This document shows positions 26,013-39,824 of a stretch of 64,000 nucleotides of DNA, in pieces. The notes below the pieces were generated by a model, which was not told where the DNA came from, ran no database searches, and saw nothing but the letters and a program-made list of their open reading frames with translations. The stretch is from Neodiprion pinetum (Eukaryota > Arthropoda > Insecta > Hymenoptera > Diprionidae). Location of the stretch: NCBI RefSeq assembly GCF_021155775.2, contig NC_060232.1, forward strand, positions 3,975,257 through 4,039,256, given 5' to 3'. The translations under genes and the position numbers were made by a program. Position 1 is the stretch's first letter, and each line of letters starts with the position of its first letter.

Positions 26013-29000
26013 ATACTTTTCCACCGAGTAGGCGCGCATTCTGTAAGCTGCAAAGGTTGATGCCTGCAGGGCAAGGGATGAAGACGTCATTGAAAAGCCA
26101 CTTGGAGCCGGTTCGTCTCGCGCTCCATAGAGAAACCGAGGAAGGAAGGAAGTGGATGGAGCCGGGAGAAGAATCACCGGTGAAAAATGGCCGCCCATAT
26201 CCCGGAGTAATTCCAAGTCCATCAGGGACGAGGCAACCGCCTCGTGACTATGGTAATTCAAGGAGTTTACCTTTCCCGAGAGTCCCCGAGAGGAGGAAAG
26301 CAAAGGAGGAAAAAAATTGAGATAATATAAACTGAAAGCCAGCCGACCCTCGCCGCAGGATCACGCAAGATACAGACTCTGATTACCCGTGTCCTATTAG
26401 CCGGATGTCTCTTATACTCGGGCTCATATCCGGTGGGGCTGAGTCGTCCCGGGGAGAAACTTTTTGCCGATTTCAATGAGACGTCGGCGCTCCTGTCTTC
26501 GGTAAACAAGAAGCCTGCAGGATGAAAATCAGCGAGGATGGAAGGATATAAAAACGTCGTCGAGCGATTGGGAGCAGACGACGCGTTGAATTCGTTTTTA
26601 ATCGTCTGGTGAACTTTAAAACATTCGTAACTCTTCTCCGAATTACAGGCTACAAGTTGAAAGCGATAATTTTATTGGTCGGTGAAAAATTTTATACTTA
26701 GGTAGTTGAAACTCAAAAACTTGACGATATTATTGGCGAAGGTTCTTGGACCGCAAGCTGCGGCATCCGTAGAGCTTTTTACTCTTTGTCGCGTACTTGC
26801 GTTCTGCAAAGGATGAAAGTTCGCGGTTCTTCGCCGGCGGAGTTTCCTCGATGCAAAAATGAGAAATGAATTCTGTGCGCGAGCAATTGGCACGCTGAAT
26901 TTCTTCCGTACCGTGGATGTGACAATATTTTTCATCGGGTAAAGGGAACCGCGTGTCGAGCAGATAAAGAACTCCGCATTTTTCAAATCCCCAAGTTGCC
27001 TCGCTCTATTCTTCGCCTCCGGAAACGTTGACTCTTCCGACTATACGTATCCGCATTGCAGAAGTAATCCACCTGGAGACGTGCATCCTTATCATTTTTC
27101 AAACTTCTTACGTTGCAGCTCGACGTCATCTCGGCAATTTCTGCGGTCGCAATTATACTCCACTAGCTTTAAAAACGTCACCCTAGAAAAAACTCCCGTT
27201 TTCACCAACCACTCTTCTTCGTCTTCCTTACCCAGCTATAATATTTCGCACGTCCCAACAAACGAGGATTCAGAGACAAGGTCCTCGTTACTCGAATTAC
27301 GGCAGAGAAAAGCTCCTCCGAAAACAATCACCGACGTTTTCCAGAACTCTGTTTAAAATTTTTGGCCAAAGGAGAAAGCGTAGGTGCTTTTCGGCCGCTA
27401 CTCGATGGCGAGAGGCTTGCAGAAATCATCCCCGACTCGCAACTAGGCGACAATTAATTCGCGAACTTTGAGCGTGACCAATCGAGCATGGATGAGAGGC
27501 AGGAAGAGCCTTACGCCGGGTTGTTCGTTTGCCTCTTAACCTCGTTTCGTATAGTTGACCCGGGTTAATCGAATCATCGGGGGTGTTACAAGGCGTTATC
27601 AAGAGGACTCAATCCGCAAGGTCGATGGGCGGGTAGACAGAGTGCGGTACTAAGGTCGAGAGAAGCAGCTGCCTGTGTTAAGGCGGCTTTCCCACCCCCG
27701 AGTGTCGAACATCGATCGTGTATATCGAATGAATTAAGGCCACCGTCGTTATCCGCGTGTGGGTGGATGGAATATGAGCCGGCGTGTCCTCCTCTTCCTT
27801 TCCGCCCGACTACAGGCGACCTTGGAAAATTTGGAACACCGCGACGATTCTACATCGGAAAGTTCGGGGGCGACTTACGCCCCTGTAAATCGCGGCTAGT
27901 TACAGGCCTGACTGGGGGAGTCTCGGCCAAGATAACGCGAGCTGAAGCCATTTAGATAAAAGTGAAGGTTATATTAAATTTACACCCACCGAGTCTCGAC
28001 CTGGGCTCCGATTGGCCAACGGTTCTGGGACTCGGATGCAGGCGGGGCGAATACGGGAAGAAGATTAGCGAAACGAGGGCCAAGGAGGCCAAACAACTCG
28101 ACGTCGAAAATGTTGACGAAGTTTCGGATTTCTGTCCGGCGGAGACGGAAGAAAATTCATACCTACGTCTACACTTCCCAAGTTCTCACGCACCAACGTC
28201 GCGAATGCGATCGTGGATGAATCAACGTTTTTCATCGAGCTTGTCTTCGTGAATCCGACCGAGTTTTTCATCTCAGAAAACCTGGGGATTATTTTTACGG
28301 GTATAAAAAATTGTGGGTAGCAATAATTGATGCGAAATTTAGCGACACTTTGCGAAGAAAATATTTCCCCGTACGTAAAATCCGACAAGTCTGAGTCTAC
28401 GGCACAACAGACTCGTCAGCCAGTTTCTGTCTCGTTCTTTTTTTTATTTTATTTTGAATTTTTACTTTTAAGCTTTTACCTAACTTCGGAACGTTGGTGT
28501 TCGATGCTTCTTTTTACCGCGCCTCCTCAACTAGCTTTTCTCGCGGGTTTTATAAACTTGACGAAAAGTTCGCTGCTAACTTCTTTAAATTATATAATCG
28601 CTACGCGTGCTTCGAGACTTCCGCGCTCTTGTGAATAATTTTCATGGGATTTTCGCGGAAGACGTGCGGTGGTATGGTTAAGAATACGTAAATATGTTCC
28701 CAGTTAACGAGCTATTAACGCGATGTAATCAGGTGGTAATTTTTTGACAAATTTTTTGCCCTCTCCTCTCAGTTTACAATAAAATAATATTAGGTGAGTG
28801 AAACTCGATGTTCTTGGAAATAATTTTGCCTCTTTTCGTGTAAAGCAAACAAATCGTACCGCGTGTCAAAGAATGTAAGGAAGAAGCCGTATCCGCAGAA
28901 AATATAATTAACAGCTCTACGAAAGCTGTAAGAGAGTCCAAGGGGCGTGAAATTTACGTACATCCGGTAAAAACGCGATAAGGATACAAAAAAATTTCGT

Positions 29001-29665
29001 CCATCGGAATTATTACCGTCATTTTTTCTTCCCCGAGTTCTACGCAATGCATAGATAATATTTCAATTTGAATGTGACCATTTTAATCGTTCTCGTACGT
29101 ACAATATTCAGGAAAGTGTAAAGTAACATCTTGACTCATTAGCGAGGCGAGTCGAAGACTGTCCGATGGCTGCAGCTGTGCGTTGTGAGAAAACGCAAGC
29201 TCCAGAAAGAGAGAGATGGTGAAAAAAGTAGAAAAAAAATTAGAAGAAAAAGGACAAAGAAATAAGAAAAGTACTCAGTGGATAAGAGACAAGAGAGGAA
29301 TAGGGAGAAAAGGGAGAAAAAATACTACTAGCTAGGCTAGTTTAAATGCAAGGATTTGCTTTCGCGAAGGCGTTCAAATGTAAATGAGAAACTCTGGAAT
29401 GAGAATTTTTACGAACCAACTCGAGACACCTACTTCTACCACTTAACTATAGTTGGTATATATACCTACATACATGTATATCGTGTATATATTTATAAGG
29501 CAGGTAAGTTACACAGGCATCTAGCCAGCTTGAAAACTTTTCTCAAAATATACAGTCGTGGGAGCTGGGCGGCTCTTCGCAAACCAATTAAACGATAATA
29601 ATCCTTTACTTTTCCACAACATGTTGCCGGCGGGTATATTTTCCCCAGCAAAATTAAGCACCGCG

Positions 29666-29696
29666 TATATAATATAATATATAATATATAATACAT
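29666..29696. repeat. AT-rich (TATAA)n-like simple repeat
   Basis: Alternating TATAA and TATATAA units. Confidence 0.85.
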
Positions 29697-31692
29697 ACCA
29701 AAAATCAACCACCTTTATATTCCTTATTACAAAACTCGATTACGTTTTCACTCTGGTAATTTTATTCTGCTTAAGGTTACTGTTTTTTCGCTAAACAATC
29801 AAGGGTAAGTAAACTGTCGGCTAAAAGTTAATAGTGTCCATCTATTTCTATGTTATATATTTATCCGTCGTTTCTCCGTACTTGCAATACGCGCACGAGA
29901 AATTCTCCACTTGAAGAGTTGAGAAGTCAAGTCCGACTACGCCGGAACTTTATTTCACCAGAATAAATCAAGTGTGACAAAAATGAGGTTCGATCAAAAT
30001 TTTAAAAATATTTTAAAAAACGAGACAAATTAACCAGCTCATAATTAGGGCCGTCGCAGGTACGTTATATATATATGAAATCAAAGTATCAGCTAATTGG
30101 AATATAAATTACTGGCCACGATAAGGCCACGTTTGATATTTTTTGCGACGAGAAAAAAATGTCGCATCTTTAAAAATTGATCATTATTCATATCGTTGAG
30201 GGATTTTCCTCGCCCGCGTTCAATTCCGAAATTTTTTTCGGATTGTCAGTTAGGCACATACCTTGATCCGTGTACGTACAGACAACTTCGGACAATATTT
30301 CTTTCCAGTTCAACGTCTAGAGGCGAGCTCCGTCGAGACAAAACCCTTGGAGAAATGAACTTTAACTCGGTTACGCAAGGCTGACTTGGCGGATAATTCG
30401 ATCGAACCATGCCCGCGGTTGGTCGCGCATCAAAGGATTCGACGAGGCCCGGCGAAAGGATCCCGAGATTCAAGGAATCCCCGGACAACTCCCAGCAGGC
30501 TTGATTATTGCGGTACCAAGTCGCGGATTAATGTGATCCCGGCGAATCAAGTCCGATCGGCTGATTGTAAGCTGAGTTTAATAACTCATTCGCGTGGATC
30601 GCGCGAAATTCGTATAAAGAGTAGAGAGAAATGAAGGGAAAAAAATTTAAATGAAAAATAAAAAATTAAAGTACCCGAGTTAAAAAAAAGAGGAGTAAAC
30701 TGGAACAGTCAGCAGGACGATAAAATCCTGAATTTATAGAGCCCGAGGTGAGAAGACGAAGCGGAGTGTGTGTGTATACCTTCATCCTCGAGTGTCCTAC
30801 GCCTGTGTATAAGATCCGTAGAAAAGCTCTCTACATAAGGTTTAATAATAAAGTTACTCAGCGACCGTTAAAGGAAACGGCGAAAGGTAAACGTCACGGA
30901 TCTTTCAAAAGATTAGCTTTATTACTGTTGCAGCAAGAGCGGAACGGAGTACTTGAAAACTAGAAAGTGGGTTGAAGTAACGAGAAAAAGGGAGAAACGA
31001 GGGAGGCGCGGACAGTCGAGATACGAATTAATTGCCGAGCTTTCGTCAGCGATAAATGAGCCCTCGTGCATACCTCGGCGTTTAATCAACCCGACGGAAA
31101 TCCGAGTTTCCCATTCAATTCCCGCCCCCCTCGTGCGCCTGTAATTAGCTATTTTTTCTCAGTGCGCCAAATTTCAATCCGCGATTAATCCGACCCCGCG
31201 ATTCTCCCCCGATCATAAATTTGCCCCTTCAGAGCTCTCCGAACTGCGGCGTGCTTGCTTTCGTGAAGTTTGACTTCGCTCACCTCTATTGACCTCTTCA
31301 AACGCTTTTGATCTCTTTGATCATTCCACGGTCATCGGTTCTTCGTTAAATTCAATCCAATGGCGAAGCTGCCAATCACGAGCTTTTCGCTCTTTGATTA
31401 TTCATCCGAGTTTATTCCAGATATCAGTTCGAATAACTGCTGTTATTAGAAGGAAGAAACGCGGTCTGTACAGTCGTAATTTTTTAGAATGACGCCTAGT
31501 CAATTTCTGTATCGTCAAATGTTTTATAAGATCTCCGAATATAATCGCAAACACTTGATAATATATATGTTCAGTTGTGGAAGTTTTCGTCCTGCCGCCT
31601 AACTTAACTTAATAACATATGACACTGTACCGCGGAGTGACGTGAAATTTCTGACGATGAGCGGTGAAACTTGAGGGCTGAAAGTTCATAGC

Positions 31693-31705
31693 CAGAGATA
31701 GAGAC

Positions 31706-31749
<44 letters not shown>
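31693..31749. repeat. (GA)n microsatellite
   Basis: A pure GA run from 31710 to 31749, preceded by an imperfect AGAGATAGAGACAGACA lead-in. Confidence 0.95.
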
Positions 31750-31753
<4 letters not shown>

Positions 31754-32889
31754 TTGAAAATCTTACGATCTCGATACGCGGAAGTAAGATGATACGGCAA
31801 ATTTCGCTGGAGTGTCTGTGGAAGTCGGGTTGTACCCAAACTCCGCAGGTTGGAATAACGCAAGAGCCAGCTAAGCGCGTTATCTTCGGCAATAACGATC
31901 CCCGAGACTCGAAATAGGTACGCGCCCGAACTATTCGTTATCATCACACCAGATTAACCTAATCAAAAGCTGAACTGTAACAGCGATCCAGAGTGCATTC
32001 CTCACGCGGTAGGAACGGTTTCATCCCGAGCTTACACGGACGTATGATGGAGAGCTTTGCTCTCCCGGTTTAAGGGGATTGGTTGGCTGGGAATCCATGC
32101 TTTTCATTCCATAATTTTAATACGATACAGTCGAGCGCAAAAAATTGGAAGCACTGAAATAGCGAACGAGAGCTTAGTTATCGATGCTTCGTTTTGAACG
32201 GTTCAAAAAAAATTCGTGAACAACTTTGCACATTCACTCCGAGATCTTAATTTGCAGTAGTTACTTCAATATTGCAGCTTGATAATCATGTTCGATATTG
32301 GTGAAATATTGTGTGATTGAATATTTAAATGTGCCAACATTGTGAAAAAAAGTGTGATCAGTGAATTTGTAGAAAATTCAATCTAGCTTTTCTATTCAAC
32401 GATTTTGAAACAGTTTGAAATGTATCATCGATATCCAAGTAGTTCGATTATAATTCCACTACTTTCTATCACCTACTATTTTTTTAAAAGAGATTTCACT
32501 ACCTTAGACAAATAATAACTTGACGAATACCGAAGGTGTAAATTTCCGGTGTAAAAATGACAAAAAAACAGCATGTTTTTGCCAATCTGCAACCTCCTCG
32601 AGTAAGATTACTTTTCATTTTCCACGACGAGGGTGCAAGCTTTCATCAAGCTTCCTCGTTAATTAGTTGCAGCTTTGTGGCTGCAGCAACTGTTTTCACT
32701 ACAAGGATCGCGCTGCGTTTGATCCACCGTTAAATTACCGCTGATATCGTTGCTTTCGCGATCTCGTCTGCGCGAGTTTGCGGATCGTTGAGCTTGTGTG
32801 CGTCTTCATTCGATATAGTAGCGTCGATTATGGCGTGTGGCGAGCCGGAGCTTTGGTCAAAGGACGAAGCGGAAGAGAGGAGTAATTGT

Positions 32890-32909
32890 GCCCGGGTTTG
32901 AACCCGGGC
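32890..32909. repeat. Perfect palindrome, 9-bp GC-rich arms, 2-nt spacer
   Basis: The arms GCCCGGGTT and AACCCGGGC flank TG. Read on the minus strand the centre matches the tRNA B-box consensus, but no cloverleaf surrounds it. Confidence 0.9.
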
Positions 32910-33929
32910 GAAGGTTTGGATAAACCGCGAACCGCTGACGGATCATTCGCCCCTCGTTCCGAAAGTGGAAAAGATCCTCGGCTCTAAGAGAGTGAGGCTG
33001 TATTGTAACCCCCGTTAATTGACGCCCATTAAACGAACGCGGAAACAGAGTTTGCCCGCGTCTCTCTCTAACTGCAAGAGCAGTTTGTTTTTTCAATGAA
33101 TTTCAGCTGAATTGATACGCGGCCTTTGTCGCTAAAGGCCGGGATAATGATCATCGTTATTATTATTGTCCCCTCGGCGCAATGACGATAATTAGGCGAG
33201 AATGTTATTCTCGTGAAAGAGTTTGGCGAAGGCTGCTTCACCGCCTCTTCGGATACAGCTGGAATATCGGATCTTAACTTGGGGAAGAATGACGAAAGAA
33301 TACGCGAATTTCTTTTCGGTTCTGTACCGAGGCTGGCAAGGAACCGGGTTCGACAGGCTGATCTCATCGCCGAAATGATTACAACCACCACACCCCGCCC
33401 GACAATATCAGCCTGCTAACCCTGTCCTGATGGATTTCCTTTTCCTTCACCCTTTCTTCGAGAAATATACTCCCATTACAGCAATCGATTACGACTCGAA
33501 CTTGCCGTTCTCACACTGCAGGTTCCAAATTTATAGAGAAAAAAAAAAAAATAATATTCAATTCCAATTTCGAACCACAAATTTAGATTCATGATTAACG
33601 ATTTTAAAGCCCTCGGATACCATGTTACATGAAACTATGACGATGTTTTTTTTTATTTTCAATCACTATGATGGATCTATCATTAAAAATTTTGGAAGCC
33701 TGATCTTGGATTCGTTATCAGTGACCCAAAAAAACTACGCCTACCAATTTCTACCAAATTCAGAATATTTTCATTTAAATAATTAAGAAAGTACAGAGCC
33801 GATGAATCCCAAAATCTAATCAATTCTAAATTTGGTAAAACCGCGTCGATTGAGACCAAAATCATTGAAATCCAGTAACTCGTTTCTCGAAATGTCGTCG
33901 GACAAAAAAATTGATCACATACGTGCATG

Positions 33930-33950
33930 CGCACACACACGCACACACAC
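33930..33950. repeat. (CA)n microsatellite with one CG interruption
   Basis: Two short CA runs separated by a single CG step. Confidence 0.88.
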
Positions 33951-36900
33951 TTGATTCTCCAAACGTCAACACGCAGAAATCTAGCGAGACTTTGACTTTT
34001 CATTTTCAAGGTGATTACAATAACTTACTTTCTTTTCTGAAGACAGAGAAACGGGAAGTTAAAAAGTTTCCCACATCGCGTGAATGTTTTTCAACATTGT
34101 TTGAATCCCGGTAAAATCGTGACAAGCAACTTCGAGTTTATCCGGAGCTTACGATTAATTGTAAGTTTACCTCACTATTACTATTTGAACAAAGACAAAA
34201 CAATTCTACACGTAAATATCGAGATTACAAAGAAATCAATCCCGTGTATAACGCGTGGAAAAAGGGATGTCAAGTCCGGTGAATTTTTTGGCTCGCCGCA
34301 GGATTGACGGACCGTTTCGACACCGGTTTCCTTTTTCTCGTCGCTTTTCCCCCGGCGATGTCGGCGTTCAATTATTGATTTTGCAATAAACACCGTCACG
34401 ACGTAAGAAAGAAACATGTCGACACACATTCGTCGAGAAGATACAATCTTACAGACCACTGGGGTCTTCGTATTTTTACTCCGTGCAGAATTAAAATTGT
34501 TTCCCAATTTTACGGCGAATCGTATTATTCTAAGCCCTGCCAAGTCAATCAGGAAATGTCAGTTAGGAACAATAGAAGAAGCAAAACGAATTCAAAATTT
34601 CGGGACGTCATAGTTGAAAGCACAAATTTTTGCATTATTCGGGAGTGATGAAATCTTCGCAGCACAAGTAGGGACTGTCTGAAATCCAGAGGACTATATT
34701 TGGCCCAATGTAACTCTTTTCTCACATCCCTTTCGATCCGTTTCTCCCCTCAGTGATGGTAAAACGCTACACATATACATTATACATGTATGTGTGTATA
34801 TATATGTATATACACGTACTGATACAGGCTGCGGAGAATGAGGAAAAGTAAGCGACTTGACTGCGCGAAGCTGAATTCCAGCCCGAAAATAACCGCGGAA
34901 AAGTGTTTTTGCAGAATTGGCGGATTTTCGCCCGGCGAGCCGTTTCAACGGGTGTCGAGGAAATCGTGCATTATCTCAACTTTATCGCACTTCATGCTAC
35001 AACATGTCAATTTCACCGTTGCAAAAAGAGCTGTTCAAAGAACCAACACCGAGATAAATTTCTTGTCGAGGTTTCGAAAAAAATTCATCAGTCATTTTCA
35101 TTTTTTTGCCAAAATGAAGAAACACAGTTCTGGGTAAAAAGTGAAAACTACTTCTTTAGCTGTACCCAGTGATGAAAATATTTCACCGAATATAATAGTC
35201 ACAGGTATCACATTTTTTTCCATTTCCAATAAAATTCAAAACCATTTATGTAATAGTAACGATACCCGTTTTGTTGTAAAATTTTCCAGTAATTGTATAA
35301 AAGACAAAAATTGTTCCTCGGTAAACCCGAAAAATCGTCGATAAAAATACATATTCCGAAGAAGAAACGCGCAAGACTCGATGTAGGATAAGATCAAAGC
35401 GTCGAAGAAGAACGAATTCGCATAGATACAGAGAACTGAGCGATGAGTAGAGCCGCGAGAGAATGCATGGATCATTTTCACTGTTCCCTTGGAGTTTCCC
35501 GATTTTCCTTTACCGCTTCTGGCTCTTCGCCCGATCGCTTTTCCCGCCGTTCTCCTTCTTCGCGGGGGCGCTTTTCTCTCCGCACGAGGATGGATGAACT
35601 CGTCCCCCGGGGAACAGCGTCGCGGAGTTCTTTTGGCCCGGAATTCTGGATCCCCGCCTAATACTGTACCTAGACTACAAAATAACCGACCCGGTACGGA
35701 AGTTCGGGCTCCTCTAATCGCGACTAGCTTCTCCCTCTCTCTCAAACGATCCCCGTTTTCCGAACAATGGGGCCACTTTGTTGCCCCCGATTCCAGTCTT
35801 CGAAAATCGACCAGGATTCTTGCTCGTTTTAGAAAAAAAATTTCGTAAATGAAAAGATTTCGTCGAAGAGAGTCATTGAATGAATCATATTTATTTCAAA
35901 GTTTTGGCCGGCCATTTTCAGGCCGAAACAAATCAGCGAAAGAAATAAAAAATCGAAAAAACAGAAATAACAAATATTCTGTCCGTTACGTTTTTATTTA
36001 AAATTCTCTGACGAAATATTTTGACCCGCTTAATCCACCATGGTCACGAAATCCAAATTAGAAGAGAACTTCTCTGCCATAAATAGTGGAAAAATCAAAA
36101 AATCAAAAATTCCTTGAAGTAACCACAAAGAATTTTCGCTGAAGTCTTTCTTTCACTTTTCTTGTTCAAGCTCGTGTAATATTCATTTATCAACACGTGT
36201 ATCAAATGAATTTGTAATTAAAGATTTATCAGAAAAAGGCTCAGGTGAAACGAATTGGTCTGGAATAATTATGTCGAGAAATGCCAGGCGCAGCTGTGAA
36301 ATTACATTCTTGGACATCGCGTTGCGGAAAATCTGTTTAATAATTACCGTGAATTGTGCCAATCAATAGTGAACAGGGTTTGAAATTCAATCGCTCGTTA
36401 ATTGAAATTTCAATGCTGTTGATATCGGAACACGTGTAACCGCACAGAGGGTATGACCGACACGTTTCGCGAACACATTGATACCCTGGATATCATAAAT
36501 ACGTCCGATATAATCCGGCTTCTGCAAATCCCGGGGCACGCAGAGTTGGAGAATCTCTCGAATTCACAAATCACCTCTCCACGTTTGTCCTCCCGAGGGG
36601 GACGAAAAGCTCTGCACAGGTGGTGCCGAACAGAGGCGAGAAAATTCGAAGCTCGGCCGTCCCTTCGCCTCCCTTTTCACACCCCCGTGACACGAGTCCT
36701 CGATTCTAATAACTGCAGCTTTCGATTTCGGTATTGTAAAGCGACAGGCAGCAGCCGCGAGGGCGATAACAGATATCGGTGTAATTCCGCAGCGTTTTGC
36801 ACGCCGATTTCATCCTCCGTTTCTATACCTATAGGCAGATATACGTAGATACGTTACGTACGTGTGTACCTTGTACGTACACTCGTGAGACTAACCTACT

Positions 36901-39695
36901 TTTACGGAGATATCAGTCGGCGGGAAAAGCCCTGGAGATTTACGACGGCGAGATGAAGTTGAGAAATATATTATGTATTATATACGTATACCTATGTATA
37001 AATATACGCGTACGTATTATATACGTGTGAAAATAAAACGTAACAAGAGTGCAAAGTAAGTAAATGACGAAGGATTGGATCCCGAACAGCCGGCAGAGGA
37101 TCAAACCCGCTTTGAAATTCTGTGAAACTGTCGTTTGAAGCTTTTAAAAAAGCTGTAATAATACACTTTCGGAGATACGCAATTTCTCTGAATAAATATA
37201 AAAATGTTCAAACTCTCTAAAAAATCGTGAACAGCCGCTTAATACTTTTATCCAACCATGGAACGCGAGGCGTAAAACTTTCCGGCCTGAACCGCATAGC
37301 CGTCGTGGTTTTGAGAAAGAAGGGGATCTGATATTTACTCGTTTATTTTCCGCCTCGTCCTGCATGCACCCCGGATCGGGAAATTGGTCAGAGGGATACA
37401 TATGTACGGAATCTGATACAAAAACGCAGCTCGCGGAGTGGCGTTAAAAACCCTTTCGTCGTATCGCTAAGTTAATATTTTTGTCCCGGAATTTTTTTCG
37501 CATCTACGAAGGTGCGAAAAAAGCCGGTAAATTTTTTTGTTCCAAAAATCTTCCCTACATATATATGTATATGCAAAGGGAAGAGACGAGGAGATTTATT
37601 TTCTCTCTCCGTTATCTCGCGGACGAATCCTGCGGCTGCGGTGACGCTGAAAATTTTATGAAGGCCATTCCAAAACACGCTATCCGTGGGCAATTTTTTC
37701 GTTCCCCTATTTTTTTTCCTCCCCAGTTCGAGCGGAGCGCCGAAACCCCTGAATTCACCTACTAATTGCCTTCGTTATCAGGAAAGCACGTGATTGAAGG
37801 AACCTGCGGCGAGTCGTTCGGCCAAAATTTTATCACCGCCTGTGTACGTTACGGTTATTCTAACCGTAATTCCGGCTTGTTTCGAAACAAATAATTAACA
37901 AAAACGAGAGAGACCAAGTTTCGAATTCGATGAACAACGGCGATCACCGCCGAAGGGTTATTCCATTGTTTTTTTTTTAGGTCAAGTGCTTTTCCAGGCA
38001 GGATTTTTGAATACAGATAGAGGAAAATTTGGAAATCCCGTAGTACTCGAAGGGTTTTAAAGGGCGGTTTGAAAAAACTCGTCGAGTACTTTAGCTTGTG
38101 ATTTATTTTTCTCGTACTTGGAAGCAAACAGTTGTGTTACATTTTATATCAATTACGTTAACTACTGTCGCGTCAATGATATTTTTTACACTCGAATCTA
38201 CAGCAATTTTTGACAGATATTTACAAATCGGTAATTCAATCGACGTTGGCTCGGAAAATTCTATTCTGAAATTTTTCGTTACTCCTTTAAGGCTACCGCA
38301 GGACTTTTCCGAGATTTCGAGGATCTACCGAGGTGTGATAAGAAGATACCGCGGCATCGCGAGAGCGACGAGATGAGCGCGAAATTCGAGAAGAATGAAG
38401 GAGAGCTGAAAGCCCGGGTGGACAAATAAAAGCAGAAATATCATTTCTCGCAAACTCGCGCAGGTCTCTCACTTTTCCGTTAACGACAGAGCTTCACAAT
38501 TATTCCGTAAATTATACCTCGCTCATTTTTGCTCTCTTCATCATTGTGTTTTTCATTTTCACATCATTTCTTTTTCATTTCGCAGGATCTTACACAATAT
38601 TCCAAGAGTCTGTCGTAATAATTTTCACCAGTGCTTAGACGTAGATTTTGTGTAGCGCGAATTTTTAAATCCTTGTTCACTTTGAGCGAAATTCCTTATT
38701 CCTTTCACGCTGATTCCGTCAAAATTCAAAGGTCAATTGGAATGAGCCGATATCGCGGATGTGCCAACGCACGCACACTTAAGATATATAATATATGTAC
38801 AGTCACATACGTATATATACAGGCACGAATGATCGACCGTATTGAATTGAAATATACGGTAGAAGGGAATTTTTATTTATTTATTTACTTTTTTCCTATT
38901 TTTCTCTCAAGCCCCGAGGAAATATAAACATATTCTACACCTTTTTCCCCGTTTTCCCCGAGTTTTTCACCCTGGAGTTTTTCAAAGCGGCGGTCTTCGC
39001 GAAGCGAGAACTGCTTTTCGTTCAGGTGAAAGGTTCGGGAATCCCAGCAGATATACGGTATAAATAAACCTATGTACCATCGGCTGGTTTATTTCGGCGA
39101 AGACGAGCTCCTGGAGGAGTTCAGATTTCCCGACACGCACCTCGCGGGTCCGAGCTAAAATGACGCCCACCCGATTTATGCGCCCCCCTTTCCCAACGGA
39201 AGCCGCGCCGAACGGTTTATTCGATAAATATTGAGCGGGCACGTCAGGCACGGACGGTACTACATAAAAATACCGTGTATAACCGACCCTTAAGGATTCC
39301 GGTAACGTCGCTCATGCCCAGCTGTGCTTAAAGCAAAACTGCAACCCCCGACGCACGCTACGTGAAAACGAGATCGCGGACAATGGGAGAGAGAAACATC
39401 CGGTCGGATATGTCTATGGATATAAATATAAGTTCGCAGTATTCTTTCTACACTCGGCAGAGCTCTTCGCTTTTATCAGAAAATCGTGGTGTGGAAGACG
39501 GATAAAAATTTCATGCCAGACTCTCAAGGATCGTCGGATTTTGTACGTTTGTAAAAAAAAAAAAAAATAATACTCTGCGCCGATGAGAGATGGATTTTTA
39601 AAACAGTGTTGATGTTTCAAAAATTCAAGTTTCTTTACTCCAGTTTACAGTTTTGAATTTTTATCCACCTTGGGAAAGATGGTCTGTATTTTTGA

Positions 39696-39824
39696 AACCG
39701 TGATTATGACATTTGGGTGGATAACTTTATGTCCGGTTGTACAAGCATCGTGAAGTTTTTGAATCGAGGGGATGTGATAAACATCGGAAAAATGACGACG
39801 ACCAGGAAATTCTTGGTATGTTGA
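39696..39824 (+). pseudogene. Degraded piggyBac-transposase-like fragment
   Basis: A short open frame between two stops encodes DYDIWVDNF, then an 18-residue stretch ending FLNRGDVINI, then GKMTTTRKFL. The order and spacing of VDNF, a downstream L..RG and a G.x.x..RK segment resemble the part of piggyBac (DDE_Tnp_1_7) transposases that surrounds the second catalytic Asp. The frame is closed by TGA on both sides. In the same frame after the stop, RELLKKG is also reminiscent of the family, and a shifted frame near 39950 reads VDNKDGKV. If the call is right, this is a dead, frameshifted remnant. Terminal repeats and TTAA target sites were not identified. The match rests on a few residues. Confidence 0.25.

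Larger units (their letters stand above)
17382..31692. other. No gene recognised
   Basis: GC-rich patches at 18.3-19.7, 25.0-25.1, 26.0-26.5, 27.4-28.2 and 30.3-31.2 kb alternate with AT-rich DNA. The patch at 18.3-19.7 kb has several open frames but none with a recognisable domain. A TATA-like TATAAAA lies at 25023-25029. Confidence 0.5.
31750..39695. other. No gene recognised
   Basis: Apart from the palindrome at 32890 and a (CA)n repeat, it holds AT-rich DNA and a GC-rich patch at 35.4-35.8 kb. A 131-codon plus-strand frame at 36453 begins at a true ATG but has no known motif. Confidence 0.45.

Noticed and set aside
32840..32960. Possible tRNA gene on the minus strand at the GGTTCAAACCC B-box match
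   Set aside because: No A box at the right distance and no acceptor or anticodon stem; the match is a by-product of the palindrome.
35236..35745. 169-codon minus-strand ORF
   Set aside because: Arg/Pro/Ser-rich frame through a GC-rich patch with competing open frames on the plus strand.
36453..36848. 131-codon ATG-initiated ORF on the plus strand
   Set aside because: No recognisable motif, composition turns Arg/Ser-rich as in random GC-rich frames, and no promoter or splice support.
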